Source: Saccharina japonica
Lineage: Eukaryota > Sar > Phaeophyceae > Laminariales > Laminariaceae
Assembly (NCBI GenBank): GCA_008828725.1
Contig: MEHQ01000169.1
Location: forward strand, 299,312 to 363,311
Reading direction: 5' to 3'
DNA: 64,000 bases
The notes under the pieces: generated by a model
Databases searched by the model: none
What the model was told of the DNA's origin: nothing
What the model saw: the letters and a program-made list of their open reading frames with translations, nothing else
Shown here: positions 21,211 to 33,100 of the stretch, piece after piece
Layout: the number at the start of each line of letters is the position of its first letter
Position numbering within the stretch: the first letter of the stretch is position 1
Made by a program: the position numbers and the translations under genes

Positions 21211-23464
21211 CTGCATAACGTGGGAGAGCGAAAACAATCGTTATCCTTGTGTAGACATACAGTACAGGACACCTGATAAGAAACAAGAAATCTGGTCCAG
21301 GCTGGATTTCTTTCATTTGAGAGAGGGTGCTTTCTACACTATTTTCAAGCTGACGACTCCAAATTTCTTATTTTCCTCCAAATCTCAGCCTGGCTTTCTT
21401 AGCAGACTGTTTCTTATTAGGTGTCATGTACTGTACTGTAGAACAATGTAGCACACCTTTACGTAGGCGTGTGCCGAATTGAGAGGTTATCGACACCTTG
21501 TAGGGTTGGTTACATTGTTCATTGTCTCCGCAAGGATTTTCTTACGCGCACATTGTGCAAGGGACGTAGTAAACAGCCCACATGCTGTACTTGTTATGTT
21601 GTAATGTGATGTGTAATATCGCTAACGGAAGACAGGCATGTACCGATAACACCGCGTACTACTAGTAGACTGTCCAATGTGGAAACCGCTCGCAGGAACC
21701 GCAACCGCAGCCCAACATTAGTGCTCTAAAGTCATTAAAGCGACGGTACTGTACTCGTAGGGGTTTAGAGTATATCCGGAGGCGTTTTCCACCAGGGGCT
21801 ACTAGTAGCCAGCTCAAAAATTCCGAAAATGCATTTTTTCTGCGAACCGCATGTGCTTTTGAGAACCACTGACAACGTGGTTTACACCGGTATTACAGAT
21901 GCCTTTGTTATAACCCTGCACCGCTTTACGACGTACTGCTGCTGCACCCCGTATGCAACCAGTGCAACTACAACTGACTGCTATGTTGGTATGTTAGAAG
22001 CAGTGTATGATACAATTGCTACTGCTGTATGTGCTGCTTGCAAACTTCTCGTCGACACTGTTCGTCATACAGTAGTTACAGCAGAGTCGTGCGAGCACGC
22101 CGCCGTCGTGCTATCGTGAAACCCCGGAGGTAAGGTCCGCGCACTACAGCAGTACAGCAGCAGCAGCAGCGTTATCGGACTCTACACTGCTGTTATTATG
22201 CAGGAATCGTCCTGAAACGTACGGTGTACATTGCATATGTTGTACGTTCGACATACCTGGTATGATACATGCTGGATTATCGATGAAGCCAACCAAAAAC
22301 GACAAGAAAGAAAAGGAACATTTTTTACGTTTTTGAGTTTCGAGGCGAAACATGCAAAATGTAGATCGAGTCACCTTTTTTTCGCCCTTTGTTTCTTTGT
22401 TTCATTCACGACTACGACCGACGGAACGTGCTGTTATTATTAATAATATTAATATATAGTACTATGTTATACCAGGTATACATTATACACTATTACAGGT
22501 ATACTAACTAGACCGACGGAAGTAACTATGAATATTATTGTCATGGGCATAATATACTATTAATATTAATATTAATATTATGAATATTCTATAATATCAT
22601 ATATACTGATATGATACATATACCGGTTACCTGATACGAGGTATACCAGTATACGTGGTACTTGAACTTGATATTTTATCATTATAATTTCATACTTTTG
22701 GTATTTGGCATTTTGGTACCGTCAGTCGTAGTCAGTATTGCGTTTGCTCATCTCCATTTTTGCTGCGTTCGGTGATGTAAATGTGTTACATGTGTTATCC
22801 GTGTCGCAGTTTTTATCACCCCTGCAACTGCATCTCTCAATAATAGTAATAGTAATAATAACAGTAACAGGAAGCAAAATGAGTACGTACCAGTATGATA
22901 TGATACGAGTACATGGCCTTTTTTTACCGGGGGTTAGGGTTATAGGGTGTACATGTAGTAGACAGCAGTGTGATGGAACGGAAATGACGGTTTGGGACAG
23001 AGCTCGTTCGAGTCTACCAGGTACTGCTCTACGAGTAGGCTTTGGACTAAAACATCTATACGACATACATGTGTACAGACATTCGTATCGGATATCGGAG
23101 CCTGAAGACTGAAGACTGAAGAACTCACAGACAGCAGTATATACATATGCGTACTCGTACCCAGTTTTTGTATTTCATCAGATCCTTCGTACCTGTGGTA
23201 TGATTCAAGCAAGACCAGCTGGTGAATACGTTAATACCAGCTTCTTGCCGTAGACTACTGGTACCAAAAAAAAATAATCATACAGGTCTTTTTTACTTCA
23301 TGCTACGAATTTACCTGGTATATCATACGTACCGGCGTTTTAGTCTACGAGTAAAATGTAAAATAATAAAATAATGTAAAACAAGCGGAAATAGGAAATA
23401 TGGAAATATGAAATATGCTTGCCACGTCTGCTGTACAGGCTTTTACAGACTTATTTTGGTCCAA
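21211..23464. other. No recognisable gene; AT-rich in part
   Basis: At 21270-21420 a paired CTTTC/GAAAG-rich stretch hints at a decayed hairpin (CTGATAAGAAACAAG against CTGTTTCTTATTAGG). The interval 22440-22690 is dominated by ATTAATATTAATATTA and TATAC words. The remaining ORFs have no domain. CAG/CTG trinucleotides cluster at 22145-22175. Confidence 0.4.
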
Positions 23465-23668
23465 AAGATGAAACTACACTTTTTCTTTTTTTTTTTCAGT
23501 TCGAGTACAGCAGAAGTCGTGGCAGTAGTAGCAATGGGCAGCGGAGGCCTCACTTTTTTTTCGGTGCGTTTTTTTTGTTTAGTTTTTTTGTTTTTGTCCA
23601 TCCCATTTGTTATCTTCGCACTTCCGTCTTTCTCCCTCCCTCCCTACGAGCTGGGCCAGCCATAACAT
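23465..23668 (-). repeat. SINE tail fragment
   Basis: T-runs, CCATCCCATTTGTTATCTTC and CACTTCCGTCTTTCTCCCTC match the tail-proximal part of the SINEs. The head and most of the body are missing. Confidence 0.5.
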
Positions 23669-23869
23669 GGTTTAAACGTCGGACTGGCCATGCCCCCATC
23701 ATTTTTTCGAATTTGGACTTGATTTTTCGACACGGTGTAGTTCATGCACTCGTCAACAGGTTGACCGTCGGCCCTATGCATTATTTTATTTTTTCCAGGA
23801 GATATGACCGATCCAAAAACCCGAAAAAACACAAATGCGACCAAAACTAGTAAAAAAAACAAAAACACA

Positions 23870-24364
23870 AATAGGGCCGAAGGTGAATGCCTTTGAACGT
23901 GCGATTCAAATCCGGGGTTAAAAACTCAGTGCAAAATACTCAAAATTGAGCGGGGCATTGCAGAAATGCCATTTTTTTCATAATGACTTGACTAATGTAT
24001 GGAAATCGAGTTTTGGTAATATCTCTTGATGGGTGGCGAATTGGGCAACGAGACTTTCATTGCTCTTCTCTGTGTGTCTTCAGCACTGTCTCCACCAAGT
24101 TTCATAGAGATCGAAAACGACGATTTTTATCGAATTTTGTGTCAAAACGTCGGTGTTTTTGAGTTTTCGCAGATATCTCAACGAGATCAAGTCGGGAAAA
24201 TAAAAAGTATAGAAATTTTCATGTACGATTTTTTTTTGCATAAGCAGTGGTGTGTCAGTGTTAGTGTCCCCAATTTTTGTAGCCTAGTTTGCAGTGGTTC
24301 ACGAGATCCGACTCAACAAAGCTTTATCCGCTTTACGGCTGGCCCAGCTCGTACTCGTATTAAT
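23870..24364. other. Unclassified sequence, possible decayed mobile element
   Basis: An open frame (24026 onward) reads MMGGELGNETFIALLCVSSA and later SFIEIENDDFYRILCQNVGV. It looks like protein but has no motif I recognise, and it runs into the SINE downstream, so its C-terminus is not genuine. It is probably an unidentified mobile element remnant. Confidence 0.25.
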
Positions 24365-24752
24365 AGTCGTAACTCAGATCCGGGGTCACAAAGTAGGCAC
24401 CTCTCCCTCCTCCCCCACTACGGTTCTTGCTTTGCATTTTTTTCGCGAGAAGATTTCAGCACTTACTTCCCTCGTCAACTCTCGTCGAATTTTGCTTACC
24501 CAACTTTTCTTGGGTAAGTTAGCCTGTGACCACGGGAATCGAGGGTGTCAAGTGTTGGATTAGTACGGACAGATGGAGGTACTGGATAGAGAGACCGGCA
24601 CGTCTTTTAATGTGAAGACAACAACAACACTACTCTCGACAGTCGGTGTCATTTGAGAATAAAAACCTCCATGGGGAGAATCGAACCCTCGACATCCGGC
24701 CCAAAAGGCTTCGTGGCTACCAGTTAGACCGCCGGGGCGACCGGCAGACGAC
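24365..24752 (-). repeat. SINE, subfamily A, with about 130-bp internal insertion
   Basis: 24365-24502 matches the SINE body and 24633-24752 matches the tRNA-like head, including GGTTCGATTCTCCCC read on the minus strand. Between them is about 130 bp not found in the 17288 copy. The head has GGCGGTCTAACTGGTAGCC. Confidence 0.7.
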
Positions 24753-24783
24753 GACACCCGCGCCCTCGTAAAGTTTTACCTTC

Positions 24784-25016
24784 TTGTTTTTGTTCTTTTT
24801 TTTTTCTATCCCATGTTTTATCTTCGCCCTTCTTTTCTCTCTCCTCCTTAGTCGTAACTCAAATCCGAGGTCACAAAGTAGGCTCCTCTCCCTCCTCCCC
24901 CACTACGGTATTTGCGTAGCGGTTGCTTTGATACCGGCCTCGTACGGTTCTTGCCTTGCATTTTTATCGCGAGAAGACTTCAGCTTTTTCTTGCCTCGTC
25001 GACTCGCATCGAGTCG
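24784..25016 (-). repeat. SINE fragment with a 40-bp insertion
   Basis: It matches the SINE tail and body. After CCACTACGG, a stretch of about 40 bases ends with another TACGG before the SINE resumes at TTCTTGCCTTGC. A 5-bp direct repeat (TACGG) therefore bounds the insertion. No head is present. Confidence 0.65.
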
Positions 25017-26055
25017 TACATACAATATGTGTACGAGTATGAACCTTCTTTTATGGAGGGTCATACCCCATAATAGGCAGGCACAGCAGCCTATCCCGAT
25101 TTAGTACGGTACTGAATACAGCATATAGTGGGTCCCGATATTCTAGTGTTATAGTGCGATCCCCCACTAGAGTGGTATATATGGGGGGCTTCACAGGAGT
25201 TTATGATAGCTGGCGAAACCTATACCCTGGTACCTGGTATACATTATGCTCATACGGGTATGGTTTGTGGGGGCTCCCCCGCCCTCGCTCTCGATGAAAG
25301 CCAGCCGCCGTGGCGGTAAGGCATGCCAGACGGGACACAGTCGGTGGAGTGGGTTCCCGGCATGGTAGTGAGTTACCAGGTAACGCGCACGATAAGCAAG
25401 ATAACACACGCGTTATGCTATTAGTATACTATTAGTATGCTATTGGTATACTATTGGTAAGATAACGCACCCCCTGGGATGGATTTGCTACCAATAGACG
25501 ATTATCTCCGCAACAAAGGGCGGCACGCGCAAAGAAAATGCTGGCAATGGAAACATCTCGTCGAGACCTTAGACCTTTCCATAAACACTGCTGTCTCGGC
25601 ATTGTTATCCCTATTATCAGTATGTACTCGTAGCACTATGTCATGTTTGCACCCTCTGTTGTCGAGAAAGTCGGCTGCGAAATTAGTCCAAGGTTGTGTG
25701 TTTTCAAATCACACGTGTTATGCGATATCACCATTAATAACTATCTGGAGCCTCCACTTGATGACTTGTCTACTTGATTACTTGTCCAGTTGATGACTTT
25801 ATTAAGTGAACAAAATCGTGAAGGCAGCCACCACATCCTCCCCGACGTTTGTGGCCGTCAGGGGTCAGGGATCACAGCAGTTTCCTAGCCGCTAGCCGCA
25901 CATGGCACCGCCGTGCGTTTGCTTCTACCTTGCACCTTGTACTGCTCGTGCGATGGAGCTGCACCCAGCTGATGACTATTTGTCTGCTGCGCTGCCGTTG
26001 TGCGGGTACTGGAACTGTGGCTCGGCAGAATTTCATGACTAGTAACTACGAGTGA
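25017..26055. other. No recognisable gene
   Basis: GGAGGGTCATACCCCATA at 25055 recurs at 42702, so part of this is a dispersed repeat. AACAAAGGGCGGCACGCGC at 25510 resembles the AACAAGGGCGGCACACC words at 7697 and 7855. TATTAGTATACTATTAGTAT at 25418 is a short tandem repeat. No coding exon is supported. Confidence 0.4.
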
Positions 26056-26345
26056 TCAGTAGGTGCCGATAGCTAACTATGTGGCTTTAGTCGGTAAGTC
26101 GGCTGGCGAAGCCATCTAAGCCAGCTGATGGCCAGCCGACTTGTCGATTCAAGTCAGGCGAGCGAAGCGAGCCAAATCAGCCCCCACTGGCTAAAGGTGC
26201 CCCGCCCCCCCCCCCCAAAAAAGCGTGTCCCGCATTCAACAATCCTTCGTATATACCTGGTATCAATATAATACAAGAAATGGAAACCCAGTAAGCCGGG
26301 TAGTCGGTATCTCCAGGAAACGACTATTAACAACTATCAGTAGTA
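26056..26345 (+). repeat. 290-bp dispersed repeat (inverted partner 62778-63070)
   Basis: It contains GTCGGTAAGTCGGCTGGCGA, CTTGTCGATTCAAGTCAGGC, GAGCGAAGCGAGCC, a C-run at 26203-26216, and AGGAAACGACTATTAACAAC. The same order, reverse-complemented, is found at 62778-63070. It is a non-coding mobile element of unknown class; GGCTGGCGAAGCCA-type internal palindromes suggest a foldback structure. Confidence 0.7.
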
Positions 26346-26744
26346 TTCCAACTAGCAACTGCCGACAGCTGTAGTAATACCCAATGCTCTTTTCGTCCTG
26401 TACTGGGCCGCTGTTGGTAGTGGCATGGAGGCGTGAAGGACCCAATAAAACGCGGCGACCGCGCTTATGAAAGGCTCGTCCCGCCGTAGTGCGTCAGCCA
26501 CACTACTTTAAACTTTAGAACGAGGTTGTAACCACAGCTGTTTTCCAGTTTTTCACAGCACTAAACTGGGGCCCCCGAACTAAACGAGTAGAGTACCGCG
26601 CTGAAGTTGGAACCTATTGCTGATACGTATGGATAGTATGTCTGGTGTGTTTTTCCCTCTGCACTGACGGCTTCCATACGTTCGATAATGGCTTTAGTAA
26701 TCCAGGCAGTAGCTGTTTTTTGTCAGTCTTACGGGTGTAAGGCA

Positions 26745-26876
26745 TAGTAAATACTAGGAGGTAGTAAATAGGGACCCCTACGGTAAAGACAAAAAACTAC
26801 CTGGTACGTATTCACCTATTTTTACTATAATAACACTATTTGGTCCTACGAGTATTTCCTATGGTCCTCCGTAATA
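26745..26876. mobile_element. Hairpin MITE, family M2
   Basis: AGGAGGTAGTAAATAGGGAC at the left and its inverse GTATTTCCTATGGTCCTCCG at the right, with the M2 core words CTACGGTAAAGACAAAAA and CCTATTTTTACTA. Confidence 0.6.
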
Positions 26877-27459
26877 GTAGGCAAAGATGGTGGCAAGAAA
26901 AGTTAGGTCTCCCTTATATACCGTTTTCCCTTGTCGTGGGGTCCCTTAAAAGTTTAATAAAAAAAAGGCCACCTACTGTACACTGCTGTACTTGAAAGAG
27001 ACTCGGGCTTGCGAGCAGATCTTACTCTGAGGTCACTCCGAATGTGTATAATACCACCTACCTACTGCTGTAAGCCCACACTTGATAATTGTACGCACTG
27101 GTTGTACGTGGTGGCGTGGTGACCGCTACGGAAGGTGGTTATACACGAAATACCTGGTACGTACTAGAGTTACTGCTGTTGTGAGATTCGGACATGTTAG
27201 ACTTTGGTCAGTTCCGTTTCGTGGAGTAGCACCTGGTGTATAAGGGTTGGGGCTTGTAGGATTTGTGCATGCATTGATGGATGGCACGTCCATCCATGTA
27301 TTAAACTGCGCCGAGATCCGTACAGTCAGTGAACGCCTGCGTCACCCGCCACGTCTCTCTCGTCACAAACGTACAGTAGAACATGCTGGATGCGCCTAAT
27401 GCGTAAAGTGTGCTTTTGTTTTGACACTGCGGCGGCACCCGATCGTTCCCCTACTGCAG

Positions 27460-27553
27460 CATCAGCACGGCTTCCGCGTGGACACGTTCGCCCGCAATGA
27501 GGGCGAGGCAGGGGGAAAGGCGCACTTCAAGTTCGTCTTCACCGTAGACGAAG
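27460..27553 (+). CDS. Internal exon C of an unrecognised gene
   Basis: The exon is bounded by CTACTGCAG upstream and GAAG|GTAAGA downstream. In phase 0 it reads 31 codons plus one base, starting HQHGFRVDTFARNEG and ending HFKFVFTVDE. Exon B ends in phase 0, so B could splice to C, but 23 kb and the duplicated block lie between. The single trailing G joins the AT that opens exon D, giving Asp, so C and D form a clean in-phase pair. Alternating hydrophobic residues (FKFVFTV) suggest a beta-rich domain. No family is recognised. Confidence 0.6.
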
Positions 27554-28119
27554 GTAAGAACACACCCGGTACGAGAGTATCGCAGAGTATCAGTTTGTTG
27601 GGTATATATCTTATCGTAACTTTCCATACATGGATACGGTATTTGAAACATCGCTACGTACCGTGTCTGAAACATCCATATTGGATGTTACGGTAGGTCG
27701 GTATTTCGATAAATGTACCTGTTATTTTTGTCTAATTTTCCAGGCTGGTTTTCTCGACCCAACGAGAACAATGCAGACGGCTAGCGATGCGTCTGTTTTC
27801 CAAAGCCATGCTTACGAGCTGGCCCACCATTGGCTATTAGGGGGTGACGTACAGCAACAATCAACAGCAGTAATTCCAACATTCGAAAGGGTTGAGAGTC
27901 CACACTCAACACGCTATCAACACGACAGATAATCTGGCGAAACAAATGGTCGACACTCACGCGACATTCCACATTACCCATACGGTAGGGGCTTTGGTTA
28001 CGGTTTAGTCTCGAGTACCTGGTATATTTTTATGATTTTGGTTAAGCTGAGGCAAGTGACATATTATACGTACATGCAGCTACAGCCCTCCTTGGCTCTG
28101 CCAGTTGATTAGATCGCTT

Positions 28120-28452
28120 TGCTTGTGTCGATCGCCTCCGTCGCTTGACTATGCCGCTGGATTGCTGTGGTGCTTGCTTTTGTTGCTCCCGCCGCTTACT
28201 GGTTTATGCACCTTGTTCCCCATCTCTTGTTTTTTCTCGTTGCTTCTGGCTTCTGCTTGTGTTGCTCCTGTGTCTTGCGTTGCGTTGCTTCGGTCCCTTG
28301 CTTCTGTTGCTCCTGCCTCTCGCTTCTGTTGCTTGCGTCCCTTCCTTTCTGCTTCTGCTTGCTCCTGTTACATACGTCTGCGTATTCTGCTTCTGCTTCT
28401 GCATGCTTCTGGCGCCTGTTGGTGGTGCTTTTTATGGGGCCTGCATCTTGTT
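28120..28452 (+). repeat. Long T/C/G-rich tract before exon D
   Basis: About 330 bases almost devoid of A on the plus strand, made of imperfect TGTTGCTCCTGC and CTTCTGTTGCTTGC words. It ends about 15 bases before the exon D acceptor. Open frames cross it on both strands because of its composition; they are not genes. Confidence 0.7.
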
Positions 28453-28456
28453 TCAG

Positions 28457-28641
28457 ATCCGCTAGAGCCACCGAGTACGGAGAAAAAGTGTCGGCCGGTG
28501 TTAGATGCGATACACGAACGGGCGACGGGAAATTTGAGAATTCGAGTAAACGATGGGCGTGAGATCGGGGCCACAAGAAGCGCGGCGGTAGAGATTGCCA
28601 TCGTCAACATCGGGGTGGTACTCTTCAACCCGAAGACTATG
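28457..28641 (+). CDS. Internal exon D of an unrecognised gene
   Basis: TTGTTTCAG precedes and ATG|GTAAGC follows. With the G from exon C it opens D-P-L-E-P-P and runs 61 codons to a codon boundary. It includes CRPVLDAIHERATGNLRIRV and SAAVEIAIVNIGVVLFNPKT. The interior has regular hydrophobic spacing. It fuses directly to the FKFVFTVDE end of exon C, so the combined 90-odd residues look like one folded domain that I cannot name. The downstream exon is unknown; the candidate at 35346 needs one more base of phase, so at least one exon would lie between. Confidence 0.6.
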
Positions 28642-28752
28642 GTAAGCAAGCACATACCAGTACTGCGTAGATTTGAACAACAAGAAAAATCAAGCTGTGA
28701 GATCGTTTTTATTTCCCTCAAACCTCATCTTTGCAAGCTTGGTGTCATACTA

Positions 28753-28859
28753 TTACGGTGAACCATAGTATATAGGACCTGCGGTACAGACAAAAGTCTA
28801 TTTATTTCACTATTTTTACTAACAATTTTTGGTCCTATTTGCTATTGTCGTCCGTATTA
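28753..28859. mobile_element. Hairpin MITE, family M2
   Basis: ACGGTGAACCATAGTATATA at the left, and GGTCCTATTTGCTATTGTCG then TCCGTA at the right. TA is present at both borders and the core has GGTACAGACAAAAGTCTAT. It sits about 110 bp into the intron after exon D. Confidence 0.6.
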
Positions 28860-29219
28860 GCGATACTATCAATAGTGATACTTCATCGCGTGTCCTGCGG
28901 GGTGTGTATTAGATCGTATAGTTGCCGGCATTTAATGTTGTGCATGATATGTATAGTTCATATGTAACCAAGGAAACGTGTGTTAAATCATGCAGACCTT
29001 TCGGCTCCCACCCGGTAACATGATGTTGATCATGCTGGTCAAATAGATCACGACTCTATCGGCCCTGAAATATCTGTATCACGATTCAGGGATCTGATGT
29101 GTCTGGTGCATGTAACGTTGCATCACCGACGGAAGCCGAGAAATATAGACTGACTTGCCGTGACTCGCCACCACCGTGACAGATGCTATATAGGGTCTTT
29201 CTTCATCCCGTACCTACCC
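28860..29219. other. No recognisable gene
   Basis: Probable intron or intergenic DNA without repeats that I could place. Confidence 0.35.
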
Positions 29220-29530
29220 GCTTCCCTTCTCTCTCGACCTTGACTGGTATTCTCAATTCACATGGCTTGCATGCTCTCTCCTCGCTTCTTCTCCTCTCTT
29301 GACCGGTGTTTCTGCATATCGCTCCCATGTCATCTACGCGGCCTCCTTCTCCTCTCTTGATTGGCCGATGTTACTTCGCATTGCTCCCAAGTTTATCTAT
29401 GTTATATGCCCGCTTCGTCTCCTCTCTTGGCCGATAGTTCTGCGCATTACTCGCACGTCATCCATGATATATATGTACCCGCTTTGTCTCCGCTCTTGAC
29501 CTTTCTTTGACCGATGTTTCTTCCTCCCAT
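29220..29530. repeat. Minisatellite, unit about 60-70 bp
   Basis: Four to five imperfect units, each TCTCCTCTCTTGACCG followed by GTTTCTGCATATCGCTCCCA-like and TCATCTA-like segments. Short (CCTAG)5 and (GATCC)4 tracts follow at 29639-29662 and 30370-30391. Confidence 0.65.
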
Positions 29531-30109
29531 CGCCCGCGTGTTCTCGTGTGTGTTGTCGTGTGTCTGTGTGCCTCAGGCGAAGGGCCATCACTTATATACG
29601 CTCAGCCTGCACGGCCGGACATTGTTTAGCGTCTTGGCCTAGCCTAGCCTAGCCTAGCCTAGCGACTTGTCTTAACGTAACGGCGAGCAACGCATCTATT
29701 GTAGTAACGGCCGACCTGACCCTAACCCAATCAGATTCCGGGCAAGCCGTTGGGGCGTCCAATCAAGTCCGGTCATTGCCGTGCTCTAGCTACAGAGAGA
29801 GGTTGTCGGTGGTATGTGCCCGTCACCTTTGTATGGTATGGGGCAGGAGTTGGTCATACCGTACTGTAGCTACAGAGAGGGGTGGTTCGTGGTATGTATC
29901 CGTTTCCTTTGAGTGGTATGTATGGGCAAAAGCACGATATAGTTTTCCTTGCGCGATGTTTGGACGCTCTTACCAATCGATTCGCGATTGCAGTGAGCGG
30001 CGTTCGTTCGGTTTGGTTCCCGTACACGCTGCCGATATCACCCCAGGCATGCGTGAGCAGGAATCGGCTGCGCTAGTCAGCCCGCCGCCTGCGCTTGGAA
30101 GATGATCAC

Positions 30110-30185
30110 GCAGGCTTGCCTGGCCGGACTGCTTGCCTGGCCTGCCTGCTTGCCTGGCCCGCCTGCTTGCCTGGCCTGCCTATCT
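30110..30185 (+). repeat. Short tandem repeat, CCTGCTTGCCTGGC units
   Basis: Four to five near-copies of CCTGCTTGCCTGGC. It is non-coding. Confidence 0.7.
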
Positions 30186-33100
30186 GCTTCGCATTGTTTT
30201 TGTCTTTTTTTTGTTTGCTCGATTTTTGCTTTCTGCAGTAGAAGAGGTTCCGTGGATAGTCTCGCGATTGCGGTAGCTTCGTGCGGCCTCCGCGGGACTG
30301 CTGCGAGAACGAGCAGAAACGAATGCGTCGAATTCGTAGGCGGCATCTTAAGGGTCAGCTCATGTCAGGTCCGATCCGATCCGATCCGATCCGCCCTTGT
30401 TTGGATGGTGGTGTCTCGGGTCCTTGGTGGCGCTTAGTTCTCGGGGGGGGTTGTTCTGGTGTGCTAGTGGTACACTGCGAAGAATCTGTTTTTGGGAGTG
30501 AGGGGAAGGCGGTAGGGAGAGAGGGGGGGGGGGGGGGGGGGCGCCCAGAGTGCTAATGCAAATCGAACGTGGTCCTTTTGTGGCAACTCGTCGAGCCTTG
30601 TACTCGCTGCGTTCTGTTCGCGGTGGCCAACCGGTGGCCAGGCTAGAGTCTTGAGTGTTGCAGCTTTAGCAGGGCTGTTATGGGGGTGGTCTCTCTTGGG
30701 CAGGCGTAGTCAACGCGCGAAGTCGAGACGACGCTGTTTCTGCCTGCATCGTCCTACGTCCTCTAGTTCACGACCTTACCTGACAGAATGCGTATCTAGC
30801 GTTCAGTACAGGAGTGGTATATGACGTGAAGCGCATGGCGATGGTTGGTCCCCCCCACTCTAGAGGGGCAGCAGAACAAGTGCGTGTGTACTCACTCCAT
30901 GCATGGCCGTAGTCGTACGACCATAAACCCTCGCATCCCTACAATGCCGGGGCGGAGCACGTCGGGTTTTCAACGGTGGGGAGGAAGTGTTAACTTTTGG
31001 TATCGCAGCAGCCTTAGCCGTATACGTAGCCGGCGTTTGGGCGGGTGCGGTGTTTTGGATGTGGTTGAGGGGACTCACGCCGTAAATTAGACGCGGGGTT
31101 ATTTTCTGCCTGTGCGGGGAGGCTTTGTTTGTTCCACCCTTTCCGTGGTACCCCGTTCGTTTCGTTCTTTCGTTTCCAATCGTTTCCAATCGTTTCCGTT
31201 AATTTCCGTTCGTTTCTAGGCATCCTTTTTTGCGCTGAGCTTGCTCTTTTGTGTGTTGCTCTCTTTTGAGCACACGGGCACGGCTGCTCGTCTTCCAGGT
31301 GTTGATGATAGATGGTGATGGTTGGGGGCGGTGTTGGCATGCGTTTTGGGAGGAATTTCCAGGCCAGCGAGGTCCCTTTTTTTGCTGAGTGTCAAGCGTG
31401 TCCCGGCGTCGCTGACATGTCGTGGCCGTTTTTCTGCCGGTTTCGGGGCTAGTTTGTTCCGTTAGTTAAGGTAGGTTTGCGTGCGATGTCTTGTGGGGAT
31501 AAGGGATTTCCTGGAGACAAGCGAGGCCTTCATGGTGCCACGCGGGGACTTCTGCCATAGGCGGTGTTCCGGAATGCTGGCAGCCTTGATGTCTCACCTA
31601 CTACATCGCGAGGGCAGTTCACGTTCTGTGTGGCTGCTGTTTCTATTTTTGTGATTTGCAATGTAAACACTCAACGCATGCTGCGAGTCGCCTGCAATGT
31701 GTCTTGTCAGGTGTCTTGTCAGGCGCTAGACGGAGGGGTCGATAAAGAGGGGGGAGGGAGGGAGAGACAAAAGAGGTTTTTTTTTTTTACGTCGTGCGTA
31801 TATGCCTTGGCCAATGCAACGCCGAAATAGTCGAGAGATGATGCAGAAAGAAGAAAAGGAGAATTTGTGAGTGCCTGGTATTCTCTGGCACTCTGTACGG
31901 TATTGTTTTCTGGCGCGTGAATTGTCGATCCAACCCCTCCCTCTCCTGTCTGCCCTTGTTCGGTATCATACGGGAGGAAGAGTGGGGGGGGGGGGGAGCG
32001 CGTGTTGTTTGTTCGTGTCTAGTGTTTCATTTCTTAGGTTTTTTCTCGTTTTTCTTGCTTTCTTGCCGGCGTGCTTGCTTTCGTCGATGTCCGGTGTCCT
32101 ACTACTGCTGCCCTACCGCTTCGCATTTGTCCTCTTTCGTGCGCGCCTGTACTACTACTACTGCTGCTGTACTGCTGTACCTGGTACTGCAAAGGCAGAT
32201 AAGCGGTTATCTCGTTGGGTTCTGTGCTTTACAGGGTTGATGATTGCCTGGTATGTGTGAACGCTTGTCGTTAGAAACGACCTGCCCCCGGCTTCACCGG
32301 CGCTTGTGTAGACCCCAATGGCAGCCGATGTCGGGGCTATGTTGCCGGGGGGCCGGGGGGGGGCGGAGGGGTTGGGTTTTATTTCGCTTATCACATACTA
32401 GGTTCATGGCCCGGCCCCTTGATTGCCCTCTCACGATGGGTCTTCGTGCTCCAAATAGTGCTGCAGAAGTGTGATGAAGTTGGGGCGGCGAACAGCAGTA
32501 TTTGATGATGATGGTGGTGGGGATGTTGATGTGCCGGAATTGTGAGTTAGGCCGTCGTTCAATCGTAGCCGCGGGGTTAGGGCTAGACAGGCGTCTGTCT
32601 GCTCGTGTTCCTTGTATGTGTTGGCGTGTTTATTGATATTTTCATCCGATGCTTATTTATTTATCCACGAGGGAGGGGGGGGGGGGGGGAGAGCACTATT
32701 ACAGTAGTAGACGCGTTTGTCGCTTGTCTGATTCCCTTTCGGTGCCGTCTGGCAGCCCATTCCTTCGCGGTGGTGTATACTGTCAAAGTGTCGCATAATA
32801 TGGTGGTCGTAATGGTACTAGTAATTACAATATGTTCTGAACGCTTACCACTCGCTTTGTTTTGTTAAGCTGATAATATCAGTTGATGTGCTGGGGCTCT
32901 TATCCCTGTATTTCCGATTGGCGTTCAAGAGGTTTGTGGTGAAAAAGGGCGTAGTAGTGGCGCTTGTCGTGAACCTTTCCCGAGTGGAGGGTGTAGCGCA
33001 GGCTGACCGATTGCTGCGTAATGCTTTTTTTTCGTTTTACTTGTCTCTTGATTCGGAACGTCCTGTTTTGTTGTTGATCCGTCGCCGTCTGTCGATGGGT

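Noticed and set aside
28105..28761. A 218-codon plus-strand frame as one gene
   Set aside because: Its first two thirds is the A-poor low-complexity tract. Only the part after TTTCAG (28457-28641) looks coding, and it has splice borders.
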